DNA of 64,000 nt from DATDAH01 sp963845425 (GTDB lineage Bacteria > Actinomycetota > Acidimicrobiia > Acidimicrobiales > DATDAH01), in the NCBI GenBank assembly GCA_963845425.1, contig CAWJSC010000016.1:1-64000 (forward strand), given 5' to 3'. The position numbers and the translations under genes are program-made. Below, in pieces: positions 37,219 to 46,035 of the stretch. The stretch's first letter is position 1. The number at the start of each line of letters is the position of its first letter. The notes beneath the pieces were generated by a model. The model did not search any database. It saw nothing but the letters and a program-made list of their open reading frames with translations, and was not told the DNA's origin.

Positions 37219-37706
37219 CAGCGGGGCACCTTCTTGGGCTTCATCTCGCTGCCGGACTCGTAGGCCTCGAAGTCCGGCACGGTCTTCATCCACTCCCCGA
37301 GGCGCTCCTTGTCGTGGAGCAGGTCGGCGATGCGGTGCTCGCCGTACTCGAACTCGGGGCTCCAGAAGAGGGCCTCGAACGGGCAGACCTCGACGCAGAT
37401 CCCGCAGTACATGCAGAGGGCGAAGTCGATGTCGAAGCGGTCCAGGGCGTTCTTCTGGCGGGGGCTACCGCCCTCGCGCCGCGGCGGGGCCAGGTACTTG
37501 TGACCCTCGATGTAGATGCACCAGTCCGGGCACTCCCGGGCACAGAGCATGCAGGCCGTGCAGTTCTCCTCCTTCAGGGCGATCACGCCGCGGGCCCGGG
37601 GCGTGGGCTCCTCCTTGACGTGGGGGTACTGCACGGTGACGTTCGGCTTGAGCATGGTGCGGAAGGTCACGCCGAGACCCTTGACCAGACCGGGGAGCTG
37701 AGGCAT
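37218..37706 (-). CDS. nuoI: NADH-quinone oxidoreductase subunit I (two 4Fe-4S ferredoxin), operon 1
   Basis: 162 aa. Two CxxCxxCxxxCP motifs, CTACMLCARECP and CMYCGICVEVCP, bind the N6a and N6b clusters feeding NuoB. The C-terminus ends in a short basic tail (MKPKKVPR). In complexes without NuoEFG such a surface could dock a soluble donor such as ferredoxin; this is inference. 54 residues shorter than the NuoI of operon 2. Confidence 0.95.
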   Translation of the reverse strand: MPQLPGLVKGLGVTFRTMLKPNVTVQYPHVKEEPTPRARGVIALKEENCTACMLCARECPDWCIYIEGHKYLAPPRREGGSPRQKNALDRFDIDFALCMYCGICVEVCPFEALFWSPEFEYGEHRIADLLHDKERLGEWMKTVPDFEAYESGSEMKPKKVPR

Positions 37707-38743
37707 CAGAACGCGACCTTCAGGACGGCGGTGGCGAGGATGTTGAGCAGGCTGAGCGGGATGAGCACCTTCCAGGCGAAGGCCTGGAGCTGGTCCTCCC
37801 GGAAGCGGGGGTAGGTGAAGCGGGCCCAGAAGATCAGGAAGGCGACGAACATCACCTTGCCGAACATGACGATGGGCCCGAGCCAGTTGAGGATGTCGTC
37901 GTCGGGCTCGAAGCCCGGCACCCACCAGCCGCCGAGGAACAGCACCGAGGCGATGGCCGCGAAGGCGAAGGCGGTGCCGAACTCGCCCATGAAGAAGAGC
38001 AGGAAGCGGAAGCCGGTGTACTCGACCTGGTACCCGCCGACGATCTCGGACTCGGCCACCGGCATGTCGAACGGGGGCTGGGTCAGCTCGGCCTGCACGG
38101 CGGCCAGGAAGATCAGGAAGCCGAAGAACTGGGTGAGGATGTACGGGCTGCCGATGGCGTCGACGCCGAAGATGGCTCCGTCGGCCTGGGCCACGACGAT
38201 GCCCTGCATCGACAGGGTCCCGGCCTGGATGACCACGCCGACGACGGCGAGCAGCAGCGGTAGCTCGTAGGCGATGAGCTGGCCGGCGGCCCGCAGGCCG
38301 CCGAGGAGGGCGTACTTGTTGGCCGAGGCCCAGCCGGCCATGAGCACGCCGATGACCGAGATCGACGAGACGGCCAGGGCGAAGAAGATGCCGGTGTCGA
38401 GGTCCTCCACGATGAGGTCGGGGCCGACGGGCACGACCACGAACAGCAGGAAGGTGGAGATCAGGACCACCAGCGGGGCCAGGGCGAAGACCCAGCGGTC
38501 CGCCTTCTCGGGGAAGATGTCCTCCTTCTGGAGGAACTTCAGGCCGTCGGCGACGAGCTGCAGCGTGCCGTAGGGGCCGGCCTCCATGGGGCCGAGCCGG
38601 CTCTGCATGAAACTCATCATCTTCATCAGGAAGACGTAGCCGAGGATCAGGGCGCCGGCCGGGATGACCCCGAGGATGACGACGACCTTGATCGTCGTCT
38701 CCTGCCAGTACGCCAGTTCGACGGCGTTGATCAGTGCGGTCAT
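37706..38743 (-). CDS. nuoH: NADH-quinone oxidoreductase subunit H, operon 1
   Basis: 345 aa, eight membrane helices, forms the quinone entry with NuoB and NuoD. Marks: MQSRLGPMEAGPYGTLQLVA, LKFLQKEDIFPEKADRWVF (Q-site loop) and QPPFDMPVAESEIVGGYQVE. Four-base overlap with nuoD and one-base junction with nuoI. Confidence 0.96.
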   Translation of the reverse strand: MTALINAVELAYWQETTIKVVVILGVIPAGALILGYVFLMKMMSFMQSRLGPMEAGPYGTLQLVADGLKFLQKEDIFPEKADRWVFALAPLVVLISTFLLFVVVPVGPDLIVEDLDTGIFFALAVSSISVIGVLMAGWASANKYALLGGLRAAGQLIAYELPLLLAVVGVVIQAGTLSMQGIVVAQADGAIFGVDAIGSPYILTQFFGFLIFLAAVQAELTQPPFDMPVAESEIVGGYQVEYTGFRFLLFFMGEFGTAFAFAAIASVLFLGGWWVPGFEPDDDILNWLGPIVMFGKVMFVAFLIFWARFTYPRFREDQLQAFAWKVLIPLSLLNILATAVLKVAF

Positions 38744-39909
38744 CGGTCGATGTCACCGAGGATGAAGTAGAGGCTGCCGAGGATGGTGATGACGTCAGGG
38801 ACGTAGACGCCCTTCATCACCCAGGGCACGATCGAGATGTTGTTGAAGCTGGGCGTGCGGATCTTCACCCGGAAGGGCACCAGGTCGCCCTTGCTCACCA
38901 CGTAGTAGCCCATCGCGCCCAGCGGGTTCTCGGTCTCCACGTAGGCCTCGCCCGCCGGCACCTTGATGATGCGGGGGACCTTGGCCATGATCGGCCCCGA
39001 GGGCAGGCCGTCCAGGAGCTGGTCGATCATCCTGGTGGACTCCCGCACCTCCTGGAGCCGGACCCAGAACCGGGCGAAGGAGTCGCCGTCGGGGTGGGTC
39101 CAGACCTTCCAGTCGAGCTGGTCGAAGGCCAGGCCGCAGGGCACGTCCCGGCGCAGATCCCAGTCCACGCCGCTGGCCCGCAGGTTGGCCCCGGACAGGC
39201 CATAGGACAGGGCGACATCGGCCGGGATGACGCCGACGCCTCGGCAGCGGGCGGCAAAGATCTCGTTGCCCATGAGCAGGGTCTCGATCTCGTCACAGAA
39301 GTCGCGCATGCGCTCCATGACGTCCTTGCAGTCCTCGATCCAGCCGGCGGGCAGGTCGTCCTTCAGCCCGCCGATGCGGTCGAAGTTGGGGTGGAAGCGG
39401 CCCCCGGTGGCGGACTCGATCAGGTTCAGGACCCGCTCGCGGTCCCGGAAGGCGAAGAAGACCGGGGTGATGGCCCCGAGCTGGGCGCCCATGTCGCCGA
39501 GGAAGAGCGAGATGTTGGCGACGCGGGACATCTCGAAGAGGATCGTGCGGATCCACTGGGCCCGGGGCGGGGCCTCGACCTCCATGAGCCGCTCGGCGGC
39601 CAGGATGAAGGGGACCTCGTTGGCGAAGCTGCCCAGCCAGTCGATCCGGTTCACCAGGGTGGTGACCTGCGGGTAGGTGCGGACCTCGCAGAGCTTCTCG
39701 TAGCCCCGGTGCATGTAGCCCGCGATCGGCTCGGCCTCCACGACCTGCTCGCCGTCGAGGCGGACCACGATGCGCAGGGTTCCGTGGGTGGCCGGGTGCT
39801 GGGGACCCATGTTGAGGGTCATGCCGCCGGTCTCGAGCTCGACGTTCACCCGGGCGTCCGCGGCCTGGCTGGCCACGTAGGCCCGCTGCTGGGGGTCCAC
39901 GACGGTCAT
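38740..39909 (-). CDS. nuoD: NADH-quinone oxidoreductase subunit D (49-kDa), operon 1
   Basis: 389 aa, hydrogenase-like quinone-site subunit. TLNMGPQHPATHGTLRIVV contains the quinone-site His; the ending is ITILGSLYFILGDIDR. Around residue 68 it reads GYMHRGYEKLCEVRTY: the Arg of this HRG motif matches the NDUFS2 Arg that NDUFAF7 dimethylates. The second NuoD (61801-63132) has HTG. ATG overlaps nuoC by four bases. Confidence 0.96.
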   Translation of the reverse strand: MTVVDPQQRAYVASQAADARVNVELETGGMTLNMGPQHPATHGTLRIVVRLDGEQVVEAEPIAGYMHRGYEKLCEVRTYPQVTTLVNRIDWLGSFANEVPFILAAERLMEVEAPPRAQWIRTILFEMSRVANISLFLGDMGAQLGAITPVFFAFRDRERVLNLIESATGGRFHPNFDRIGGLKDDLPAGWIEDCKDVMERMRDFCDEIETLLMGNEIFAARCRGVGVIPADVALSYGLSGANLRASGVDWDLRRDVPCGLAFDQLDWKVWTHPDGDSFARFWVRLQEVRESTRMIDQLLDGLPSGPIMAKVPRIIKVPAGEAYVETENPLGAMGYYVVSKGDLVPFRVKIRTPSFNNISIVPWVMKGVYVPDVITILGSLYFILGDIDR

Positions 39910-40670
39910 TCGTCGCCCTCTTGGGTGGCCTCGTCAGGGGCGGCCTCGTCCTCGCCGGGCATCGGCTCGACGTCGACGATGCCGGGCCACGGCTTGACAC
40001 GGCGGGACAGCAGGGGGAAGTCCTTGCGCAGGGGATGGCCCTCGAACTCGCCCGGGAGGTAGAGGTGGATGAGGTTCGGGTGGCCCTCGAAGGAGATGCC
40101 GAACATCTCCCAGGCCTCCCGCTCGTGCCAGGCGGCGCCCGCGTAGACCGGGACCCAGGTGGCCGCCCGGAGGAGATCGGGGTCGTCGCCCAGGTCGGCC
40201 TTCAGGACGAGCCCGTGGCCCTTGCTGGGGGCGTGCACCCGGGCCAGGAGCTGGAAGCGGGAGTCGCCGCCGGCGTAGCCGGTGACCAGCTCGTCGGCCG
40301 CCGCGCCGCCTGGCGCCTGGCCGGCGCTGTCGGGGGCGCCGTGGACGACGAGGTCCTCCTGGCTGTTCATGTCCCGCCCGAAGGGCGAGGGCATCCAGTC
40401 GATGGCCGAGAGGAAGTCGAAGAAGTGGCAGGCCAGGCCGTCGCGGGCGAAGGTCCCGGCGGCCACCCACGCCTCGAGGGTCACCCGGGCCCAGACCTCG
40501 CGGCCGGGGTCCACGTGGGTGTCCACGACGGCGTCGCCCAGTTCGGCCTCGAGGTCGGCCACGAGGGCCTCCCGGGCCTCGTCGACCTCCACGGCGTCTT
40601 CCGTCGGGGCAGCCTCGGTGGTCGCGGCGTCTGTCGGGGCGCTGCTGTCAGCTGACGACAAGCGGCTCAC
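39906..40670 (-). CDS. nuoC: NADH-quinone oxidoreductase subunit C (30-kDa), operon 1
   Basis: 254 aa, longer than usual because of an acidic ~45-residue N-terminal region and an acidic tail (PGEDEAAPDEATQEGDE). The diagnostic core HEREAWEMFGISFEGHPNL and HPLRKDFPLL is present. The exact start is uncertain: the GTG at 40670 overlaps nuoB by 23 bases. The subunit joins NuoD and NuoB in the Q-module. Confidence 0.92.
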   Translation of the reverse strand: MSRLSSADSSAPTDAATTEAAPTEDAVEVDEAREALVADLEAELGDAVVDTHVDPGREVWARVTLEAWVAAGTFARDGLACHFFDFLSAIDWMPSPFGRDMNSQEDLVVHGAPDSAGQAPGGAAADELVTGYAGGDSRFQLLARVHAPSKGHGLVLKADLGDDPDLLRAATWVPVYAGAAWHEREAWEMFGISFEGHPNLIHLYLPGEFEGHPLRKDFPLLSRRVKPWPGIVDVEPMPGEDEAAPDEATQEGDE

Positions 40671-41148
40671 CCTTCCAGCGCTCGGCGGGATCCTCGTCGA
40701 TGATCTGGGCCTGGAGCATGGCGATGGCGTCGAGCAGGGCCTCGGGCCGCGGCGGGCAGCCCGGGATGTAGACGTCCACGGGGATGATCTGGTCCAGGCC
40801 CTTGGTCACCGAGTACGAGTCCCAGTACGGGCCACCGCAGTTGGTGCACGAACCCATCGAGATCACGTACTTCGGGTCGGGCATCTGCTCGTAGAGGCGC
40901 CGGACCGACGGGGCCATCTTGTCGGTGATGGTGCCGGAGACGACGATGAGGTCGGCCTGGCGGGGGCTGGCCGGGAAGGGGATGACCCCGAGGCGCATCA
41001 TGTCGTAGCGGGGCGAGGCCAGGGCCGCGCCCATCTCGATGCCGCAGCAGGCCAGGCCCCACTGGTACATCCACAGCGAGTACTTCCGCGAGATGTTCAG
41101 CAGCTTGGTCATCGGCTTCGGCATCTTGCCGCTCTCGACTAGACCCAT
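40648..41148 (-). CDS. nuoB: NADH-quinone oxidoreductase subunit B (PSST, N2 cluster), operon 1
   Basis: 166 aa from ATG 41148. All four N2 ligands are visible: the tandem Cys in GLACCGIEMG, then GSCTNCGGPYW and PGCPPRPEALL. N2 passes electrons to quinone. It overlaps nuoA by ten bases and nuoC by 23. Confidence 0.96.
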   Translation of the reverse strand: MGLVESGKMPKPMTKLLNISRKYSLWMYQWGLACCGIEMGAALASPRYDMMRLGVIPFPASPRQADLIVVSGTITDKMAPSVRRLYEQMPDPKYVISMGSCTNCGGPYWDSYSVTKGLDQIIPVDVYIPGCPPRPEALLDAIAMLQAQIIDEDPAERWKGEPLVVS

Positions 41149-41504
41149 CGGAGCACTCCCTTGCGCCAGGCGTAGAGCAGCCCGAGGGCCAGGATCACGA
41201 TGAAGATGCCCATCTCGACGAGGCCGAAGACGCCGTAGGCCTCGAGGCGCATGGCCCAGGGGAAGATGTAGAGCGCTTCCACGTCGAACATGACGAAGAG
41301 CAGGGCGAAGAAGTAGTAGCGGATCTGGCTCTGGGACCACTCGGTCCCGACGGGGTCGACGCCGCTCTCGTAGGTGAGGTACTTCCCGGCCTGCGGACGG
41401 GAGGGACGCAGCAGGCTGCCCGCGCCCAGGGACACAGCCACGAGCGCTATGGCGGCCGCGCCGAAGATGGCCACCGTGAGGTAGCTGCGGAGGAAGTCCG
41501 ACAT
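41139..41504 (-). CDS. nuoA: NADH-quinone oxidoreductase subunit A, operon 1
   Basis: 121 aa, three membrane helices. Marks YESGVDPVG and RYYFFALLFVMFDVEALYIF (conserved acidic membrane residues). First gene of the 11-subunit operon; no nuoE, F or G gene occurs before nuoN. No convincing promoter was picked out in the 95 bases before the SGNH gene. Confidence 0.95.
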   Translation of the reverse strand: MSDFLRSYLTVAIFGAAAIALVAVSLGAGSLLRPSRPQAGKYLTYESGVDPVGTEWSQSQIRYYFFALLFVMFDVEALYIFPWAMRLEAYGVFGLVEMGIFIVILALGLLYAWRKGVLRWV

Positions 41505-41599
41505 CGCGAGCGCAGGTTAGTGAGCACCCCTCCGACCGGCCAAAGACACCGGGGGGCGGTCCGGGGGCGGCCACGGGTGACCGACACGGACGGGACGCT

Positions 41600-43243
41600 T
41601 CAGGGCGTTCCGGCTTCGACCGCCTGTCGCAGTTCGGGCCAGGCCGCCTCGGCGATGAGGCGGGTGCCGGTCTCGTTGGTGTGGACCGTGTCCCAGAACA
41701 GCGGGTCCGGGTAGCCGTCGAGGGCGTCGGCCAGATCGACCACCTCGGGCGGGAAGCCGGCCCGGAGAGCGGTGATGGCCGGCACCCACGCCGGGGTCCG
41801 GTTGGCGGCCCGCCTGAGGAGGTGCTCCTCGCCCTCCACCGGCCCCTTGGAGTACAGCGTGGGCTGGAACCAGAACTGGACGTCGATCCCGTGGGCGGCG
41901 GCCAGGGCCACAGCGAACTCGCGACCCCGCCCCAGCAGGTCGGCGGTGGCGTCCTCGACCGCCTGGGCGTCCACGTCGGCGGGCACCGCCGAGGCCTCGG
42001 CCTCGGTCAGGCGCACCTCGGGCTCCTCGCCGTCGAAGCGGTCCCGTATCCGGCGGTAGAGGTTGACCGTGCCGCTGTGATCTGCCCACCACCCCCGGAT
42101 GTCGACGAGGGCCGTGGGGTCCTCGGTGGCCGCCGGGGCCTCGATCCGGTCCTGCTGGACGGAGGCCAGCACGTGGCTGGGGCCGTGGAGCGGGCCATCC
42201 ACGAACTGCATGGAGAGGTCGTTGTACCCGTCGTAGAAGACGACCAGGTCGGGCGGCGCGCGCTCGGTGAGCAGGCGGGCGAAGAGCTCCACCCCCTGCC
42301 AGTTCACGTACGCGGGCGTCCCGAAGTTGTGCGCCTCCACGGCGATGCCGTCGGCGGCGGCGAGGCGGACCAGCTCGGAGGGGATCGTGTGCTCGTCGCG
42401 CTGACCGAAGCCGTACATGGCCGACCCGCCGAAGAACCACACCACGAGCGGCTCACCCGGTGCCGTCGTGGTCGTGGTGATCCGCTCGCCGCCCTCGATG
42501 TTCAGGTACTGGCCGTCGGTGTCCTCCAGGCGCCAGCCGAGCAGGGGGTCGAACTGGCCCGACTCGGCGGCGAACTGCTCGGCGAAGAGCTGGGGGACGT
42601 AGTCGAGGCCGGCGAGGGCCGGGATGGCGGCGGCCTCACCGCCTCCTTCGGCCACCGGCGGGGGCGCACCCTCCGATGGCGGGTCGACCAGCAGGGTGCC
42701 GATGGCGGCGTCGGCCAGGACCAGCAGGGTGACCAGGCCCACGGCCCAGGCCACCCGCCCAGCCCGCCGCCCGCCGAGGAGGTCCTGCTCGCTGGCGTAG
42801 CTGCGGTCGGGGAGGCGGCGCTCCCGCCAGCCCCACCGCTCCAGCCAGGTGGTGCCCGGACGGGCCGCGCCCGCCGAGAGCGGGTCCCGGCGGAACAGTC
42901 GGGCCAGGAGGCCGACGGGGACGAACACCACGACGAAGACCAGGGTCAGGACGACGGCGCTCAGCACCCGACCGACCACCTGGCCGATGGCACCGAAGAC
43001 CCGCTCGATCCACCTGGCCGCCGTCGGCGAGAGCAGCGCCACCGTGGTGAGGAGCCCGGCGGCGACCACGATGAGCACGCCGAGCCACGGCTCGACCAGC
43101 CAGCCCAGCAGAAGGGCGAGGGCCAGTGCCGGCAGGGCCCGGGTCACGACCTCCCGGGCGGGCGGGGCGGAGCGGGCCGGCTCACCGGGGCCGGGTGGCG
43201 GGGGCCAGACGGCGGTGGCGCCGGGGTCGGTGACGGTGCTCAT
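41600..43243 (-). CDS. SxtJ-like membrane domain fused to SGNH-type hydrolase
   Basis: 547 aa from ATG 43243. Residues ~30-140 have three or four membrane helices and a PVGLLARLFRRDPL stretch like SxtJ-family proteins. One more helix (VGLVTLLVLADAAIGTLLV) follows. A periplasmic SGNH-type domain then shows VVWFFGGSAMYGFGQ (nucleophile Ser in GGS), VFYDGYNDLS and WDTVHTNETGTRL (Asp-x-x-His). Likely an esterase or acyl/carbamoyl-transfer enzyme acting outside the membrane. It follows the DUF5989-like gene by 14 bases. Domain names are by eye; the fusion is the odd feature. Confidence 0.7.
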   Translation of the reverse strand: MSTVTDPGATAVWPPPPGPGEPARSAPPAREVVTRALPALALALLLGWLVEPWLGVLIVVAAGLLTTVALLSPTAARWIERVFGAIGQVVGRVLSAVVLTLVFVVVFVPVGLLARLFRRDPLSAGAARPGTTWLERWGWRERRLPDRSYASEQDLLGGRRAGRVAWAVGLVTLLVLADAAIGTLLVDPPSEGAPPPVAEGGGEAAAIPALAGLDYVPQLFAEQFAAESGQFDPLLGWRLEDTDGQYLNIEGGERITTTTTAPGEPLVVWFFGGSAMYGFGQRDEHTIPSELVRLAAADGIAVEAHNFGTPAYVNWQGVELFARLLTERAPPDLVVFYDGYNDLSMQFVDGPLHGPSHVLASVQQDRIEAPAATEDPTALVDIRGWWADHSGTVNLYRRIRDRFDGEEPEVRLTEAEASAVPADVDAQAVEDATADLLGRGREFAVALAAAHGIDVQFWFQPTLYSKGPVEGEEHLLRRAANRTPAWVPAITALRAGFPPEVVDLADALDGYPDPLFWDTVHTNETGTRLIAEAAWPELRQAVEAGTP

Positions 43244-43257
43244 GGTCTCCGGCCGGC

Positions 43258-43425
43258 TCAGAACAGGGTGTAGAGGGTGTAGGGGGCGGCGGCCTGGCCG
43301 ACCACGACGAGGCCGATGACCAACACGAGCAGGGCCATGACCGGCAGCAGCCACCAGGCCCGGTTGTGGACCGAGTAGCCGACGACGTCGCGCGCGAGCA
43401 GGCCGGCGTGGCGCAGGAACCGCAT
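43258..43425 (-). CDS. Small DUF5989-like membrane protein
   Basis: 55 aa from ATG 43425. A cytosolic start MRFLRHAGLL, then NRAWWLLPVMALLVLVIGLV (one helix) and the ending QAAAPYTLYTLF. The W-W-L-L-P helix and the terminal (A)P-x-x-Y-T-L-F match the small proteins usually sitting between a carbamoyltransferase and an SxtJ protein. It lies 13 bases from the carbamoyltransferase and 14 from the SGNH gene. Function unknown. Confidence 0.75.
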   Translation of the reverse strand: MRFLRHAGLLARDVVGYSVHNRAWWLLPVMALLVLVIGLVVVGQAAAPYTLYTLF

Positions 43426-43438
43426 CAGAGGGCGTCCA

Positions 43439-45262
43439 TCAGTCGAGGGTGAACTCCCGGGTCCACTCCGACCCCTCGGTCCACTCGGGTTGGTCGGCCT
43501 CCTCCAGGACGAGGTCCTCCAGGACGAGCGTGTCCATCTCCGTGCGCCGGAAACAGCGGTAGGCGTCCTCGGGGGTGCCCACGATCGGCTCGCCGCGGAC
43601 GTTGAAGGAGGTGTTGATGAGCACGGCGCAGCCGGTGAGGGCCTCGAAGGCGGTGAGGATCTCGTGGAACTCGGGGTTGCGCTCGGCGTCGACGGTCTGC
43701 AGGCGGGCCGAGTGGTCCACGTGGGTGATGGCCGGCAGGTCGGAGCGCACCTGGTTGACCCACTCGCGCAGGTCCTCAGGGGGTTGGTCGGCCGGTAGCC
43801 ACCGGTCCTCGCGGACGTCGGCCACGATGAGCATGTACGGCGACGGTCCCTTGTGGTCGAAGTACTCCGCCACGCGCTCCTCCAGCACCGCGGGGGCGAA
43901 GGGCCGGAACGACTCCCGGTACTTGATCTTCAGGTTCAGCACCGACTGCATCTCCGGCGAGCGGGGGTCGCCGATGATCGAGCGGTGCCCCAGGGCCCGG
44001 GGCCCGAACTCCATGCGGCCGAGGAAGAGGCCGACGACGTCGCCCCGGGCCACCTGCTCAGCCACGACCGGGCCCCGCTCCCCCGGCGCCAGCCGTCGGT
44101 ACGGATAGCCCTGCTCGTCGAGCCAGGCCGCGATCTCCTCGGTGGTCCAGGAGGGACCGAGGAACGCCCCGTGCATGGCGTCGGGTCGGGTGACGGTCCG
44201 CTCGCGGCCCAGCACCTGGTGCCAGCCCCAGAGCGCGGCGCCCACGGCGCCGCCGGCATCACCCGAGGCCGGTTGGATCCAGAGGTCGTCGAAGGGGCCT
44301 TCGCGGAGCAGGCGGCCGTTGGCCACGCAGTTGAGGGCCACGCCGCCGGCCAGCACCGCCCGGCGCTCGCCGGTCAGGCTCGCCGCGGTGCGGGCCATAC
44401 GGAGGACGATCTCCTCGGTCACCACCTGGATGGAGCGGGCCAGGTCCATCTCCCGCCGCGTCAGGTCCGACTCCGGCGCCCGGGGCGGGCCCCCGAACAC
44501 CTCGTCGAAGCGCCCGTTGGTCATGCGCAGCGACGCCAGATAGCCGAAGTACTTCCGGTTCACCGTGAACGAGCCGTCCTCGTGGAGGTCGATGAGGTGC
44601 TCGAGGATGGCGTCGACGAACCGGGGCTCACCGTAGGGGGCCAGGCCCATCAGCTTGTACTCGCCGGAGTTGACCCGGAAGCCGCAGTAGTAGGTGAAGG
44701 CGGAGTAGAGCAGGCCCAGGGAGTTCGGGAAGTTGAGCTGGCGGACCATCTCGACCTCGTGGCCCCGGCCGACGCCGATGCTCGATGTGGCCCACTCCCC
44801 CACCCCGTCGAAGGTCAGGACGGCCGCGGACTCGAACGGCGACGGGAAGAAGGCCGAGGCGGCATGGCTCTCGTGGTGCTCGGCGTACCAGAGGTCCCCG
44901 GGCCGGTCGTAGCCGAGAGCAGCCAGCTCGGCCTCGATGCGCTGGCCGATCCACAGCTTCTCCCGCAGCCAGATCGGCATCGCCCGGTGGAAGGAGGCGA
45001 AACCGTTCGGCGCGGTGCCCAGGTAGGTGCGGAGGAGCCGGACGAAGTGGGTCAGCGGCTTCTCGTAGAAGACCACGGCATCGACGCCGTCGGCGGCCAC
45101 GCCGGCGTGCTCCAGGCAGTAGCGCACGGCATGCGCCGGGAAGGCGGCGTCGTGCTTCACCCGCGTGAAGCGCTCCTCCTGGGCGGCCGCCACCAGCTCG
45201 CCATCCCGTACGAGCGCGGCCGCCGAGTCGTGGTAGTACGCGCTGATCCCGAGTATGTGCAT
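43439..45262 (-). CDS. O-carbamoyltransferase (TobZ/NodU/CmcH family)
   Basis: 607 aa. The N-terminal Kae1-like domain opens MHILGISAYYHDSAAALV and has AEHHESHAASAFFPSPF (metal His), LTFDGVGEWAT and KLMGLAPYG. The C-terminal domain has MEFGPRALGHRSIIGDPR and INTSFNVRGEPIVGTPEDA. Such enzymes carbamoylate sugars or natural-product hydroxyls from carbamoyl phosphate and ATP. First gene of a three-gene locus with the DUF5989-like and SxtJ-SGNH genes, with GGGGGAA as ribosome site. Acceptor unknown. Confidence 0.92.
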   Translation of the reverse strand: MHILGISAYYHDSAAALVRDGELVAAAQEERFTRVKHDAAFPAHAVRYCLEHAGVAADGVDAVVFYEKPLTHFVRLLRTYLGTAPNGFASFHRAMPIWLREKLWIGQRIEAELAALGYDRPGDLWYAEHHESHAASAFFPSPFESAAVLTFDGVGEWATSSIGVGRGHEVEMVRQLNFPNSLGLLYSAFTYYCGFRVNSGEYKLMGLAPYGEPRFVDAILEHLIDLHEDGSFTVNRKYFGYLASLRMTNGRFDEVFGGPPRAPESDLTRREMDLARSIQVVTEEIVLRMARTAASLTGERRAVLAGGVALNCVANGRLLREGPFDDLWIQPASGDAGGAVGAALWGWHQVLGRERTVTRPDAMHGAFLGPSWTTEEIAAWLDEQGYPYRRLAPGERGPVVAEQVARGDVVGLFLGRMEFGPRALGHRSIIGDPRSPEMQSVLNLKIKYRESFRPFAPAVLEERVAEYFDHKGPSPYMLIVADVREDRWLPADQPPEDLREWVNQVRSDLPAITHVDHSARLQTVDAERNPEFHEILTAFEALTGCAVLINTSFNVRGEPIVGTPEDAYRCFRRTEMDTLVLEDLVLEEADQPEWTEGSEWTREFTLD

Positions 45263-45351
45263 GTTCCCCCGGCAGGCCCCTCGGCCCGACGCGCGAGTGT
45301 CGCGCGTCGGACCGTCGACAGGACAGGCAGCCGAGTCGGGCCGGTCGGCCG

Positions 45352-46035
45352 TCAGGCCGACACGAGGCTGGTCACGTCCGCGCCCTCGGCGGCGCCGTCG
45401 TAGGTCACCTCGCCGTCGCGCAGGGCGATGCAGCGGTCGACCCGATCGACGAAATCGGGGTCGTGGGTGGCCACGACGAGGGTGGCGCCGGCGGCGTGGC
45501 GCTCCTCGAGGAGCTCGACGAGAGCGGCCTTGCCGGCCAGATCGAGGCCGACGAAGGGCTCGTCGACGACGAGCAGGTCGAACGGGCGGGTGAGGCCGAG
45601 GAGCAGGGCCGTCTTCTGGCGCAGACCGCGGCTGAAGCGGGCCGGCAGGTCGTCGATGCGGTGGGCGATCCCCAGCCGTTCGGCCGCGTCCGCCTCGGCG
45701 TCGCCGTACCCCTCAGTGCCGTGCAGGCGGCCGATGTAGTCGACGTGCTCACGCACGCTGAGGTCGTCGTACAGCACGGGCTCGTCGGGCAGGAAGGAGG
45801 TGACCGCCCGGGCCTCGAGGGACCCGGCCGGAGCGCCCGCGATCTCGACCTCGCCGTCGCTCGGGTCGAGCAGGCCGGCGACCATCCGCAGCAGGGTGCT
45901 CTTGCCCGAGCCGTTGTGGCCGACGAGCACGACCCGCTCGCCCGCGCCGATCTCCAGGTCGAGCGGGAGCAGGGCGTCGACGTCGCCGTAGCGCTTGGCC
46001 AGGTCGAAGGTGCGCAGGAGGGGGGTGGGGCTCAT
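45352..46035 (-). CDS. ABC transporter ATP-binding protein
   Basis: 227 aa. Walker A VGHNGSGKSTLLRMVAG, Q-loop region SFLPDEPVLYDDL (Gln replaced by Pro-Asp context), signature FSRGLRQK in place of LSGGQ, Walker B LLVVDEPFVGLD and H-loop VVATHD. The FSRG-type signature is common in ABC-2/heme-like exporters. ATG overlaps the permease stop by four bases. Substrate unknown. Confidence 0.9.
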   Translation of the reverse strand: MSPTPLLRTFDLAKRYGDVDALLPLDLEIGAGERVVLVGHNGSGKSTLLRMVAGLLDPSDGEVEIAGAPAGSLEARAVTSFLPDEPVLYDDLSVREHVDYIGRLHGTEGYGDAEADAAERLGIAHRIDDLPARFSRGLRQKTALLLGLTRPFDLLVVDEPFVGLDLAGKAALVELLEERHAAGATLVVATHDPDFVDRVDRCIALRDGEVTYDGAAEGADVTSLVSA

